From positions 36,558 to 100,557 of the forward strand of contig CALCCF010000056.1 of the NCBI GenBank assembly GCA_937899905.1: DNA of 64,000 nucleotides, in the 5' to 3' direction. Positions 63,956 through 64,000 of this stretch are shown here, piece after piece (position 1 is the stretch's first letter; each line of letters starts with the position of its first letter). The notes under the pieces are model-generated. The model did not search any database, was not told where the DNA came from, and worked only from the letters and a program-made list of their open reading frames with translations. Position numbers and translations under genes: made by a program. The DNA is from an uncultured Phycisphaeraceae bacterium (lineage in GTDB: Bacteria; Planctomycetota; Phycisphaerae; Phycisphaerales; UBA1924).

Positions 63956-64000
63956 TTTTTTTTTTTTATTGTTAGGGCGATAACGGAGATCTACACGACG
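63956..64000. other. homopolymer and adapter-like contig end
   Basis: A 12-base T run (63956-63967) is followed by 18 unremarkable bases (63968-63985), then GAGATCTACAC (63986-63996) and GACG. The 11-base segment equals part of the Illumina P5 adapter, and CTACACGACG (63991-64000) matches part of the read 1 adapter. No gene is present. This probably marks low-quality or contaminated sequence at a contig end. Confidence 0.6.

Overview
The window is high-GC bacterial DNA that most resembles a planctomycete, probably of the class Phycisphaerae. This rests on two pseudopilins with the planctomycete-style [18 protein letters not shown] start, the gene mix (large secreted proteins of unknown function, an alternate GlmU-like enzyme, mreBCD, sugar-recycling genes, a membrane pyrophosphatase) and codon use. 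No rRNA, CRISPR array, insertion sequence, integrase or phage gene was seen. The assignment is inference, because no marker search could be run.

Layout. 1-10.6 kb (minus strand): the S10-spc ribosomal protein block in canonical order (S10, L3, L4, L23, L2, S19, L22, S3, L16, L29, S17, L14, L24, L5, S14, S8, L6, L18, S5, L15, cut by the window start). L30 is missing, L22 carries an extra N-terminal HTH-like domain, S14 has lost most zinc ligands, and a 273-base structured spacer separates L3 and L4. 10.8-15.3 kb (plus): a secreted protein, RuvB and a lipoprotein hydrolase. 15.3-17.4 kb: two oxidoreductase-like genes lying between a 5'-half tRNA-Gly fragment and an intact tRNA-Gly(CCC). 17.4-21.9 kb (minus): a tightly overlapping amino-sugar recycling operon, anmK-murQ-symporter-nagZ. 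22.2-27.2 kb: a Kef-type antiporter, a DUF2200 protein, two small paralogous membrane proteins, pantothenate kinase III and a parvulin-type lipoprotein.

27.8-36.4 kb: two tandem pseudopilins, serA-serC, a GT9 glycosyltransferase, a secreted protein and a GspE/PilB ATPase. 36.5-38.5 kb: a palindrome-bearing promoter followed by DinB, an ArsR-AHSA1 fusion and an SRPBCC protein. 38.5-45.4 kb: a polytopic membrane protein, a PP2C phosphatase, a DUF192 lipoprotein, GluQ, a pterin dehydratase, a 2Fe-2S ferredoxin and a secreted thioredoxin. 45.4-49.2 kb (minus): mreB-mreC-mreD-GlmU-like. 49.4-56.0 kb: PEP carboxylase, then an HxlR/TetR-controlled group (crotonase, quinone oxidoreductase-like enzyme, NTF2-like protein, tautomerase) with visible operators. 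56.1-57.8 kb: tRNA-Arg(ACG), rpsT, a CPBP protease and tRNA-Glu(CTC). 57.9-60.9 kb: two tandem PilZ-receiver-helical-bundle paralogs with degenerate phosphorylation sites, the first apparently starting at an AUC codon, then a small XapX-type protein. 61.0-63.9 kb: an ion-pumping pyrophosphatase with a large periplasmic-loop insertion. The last 15 bases look like sequencing adapter.

The best candidates for undescribed biology are the tandem PilZ paralogs with the possible AUC start, the HTH-L22 fusion with the structured L3-L4 spacer in the same operon, and the tRNA-Gly-flanked two-gene cassette.
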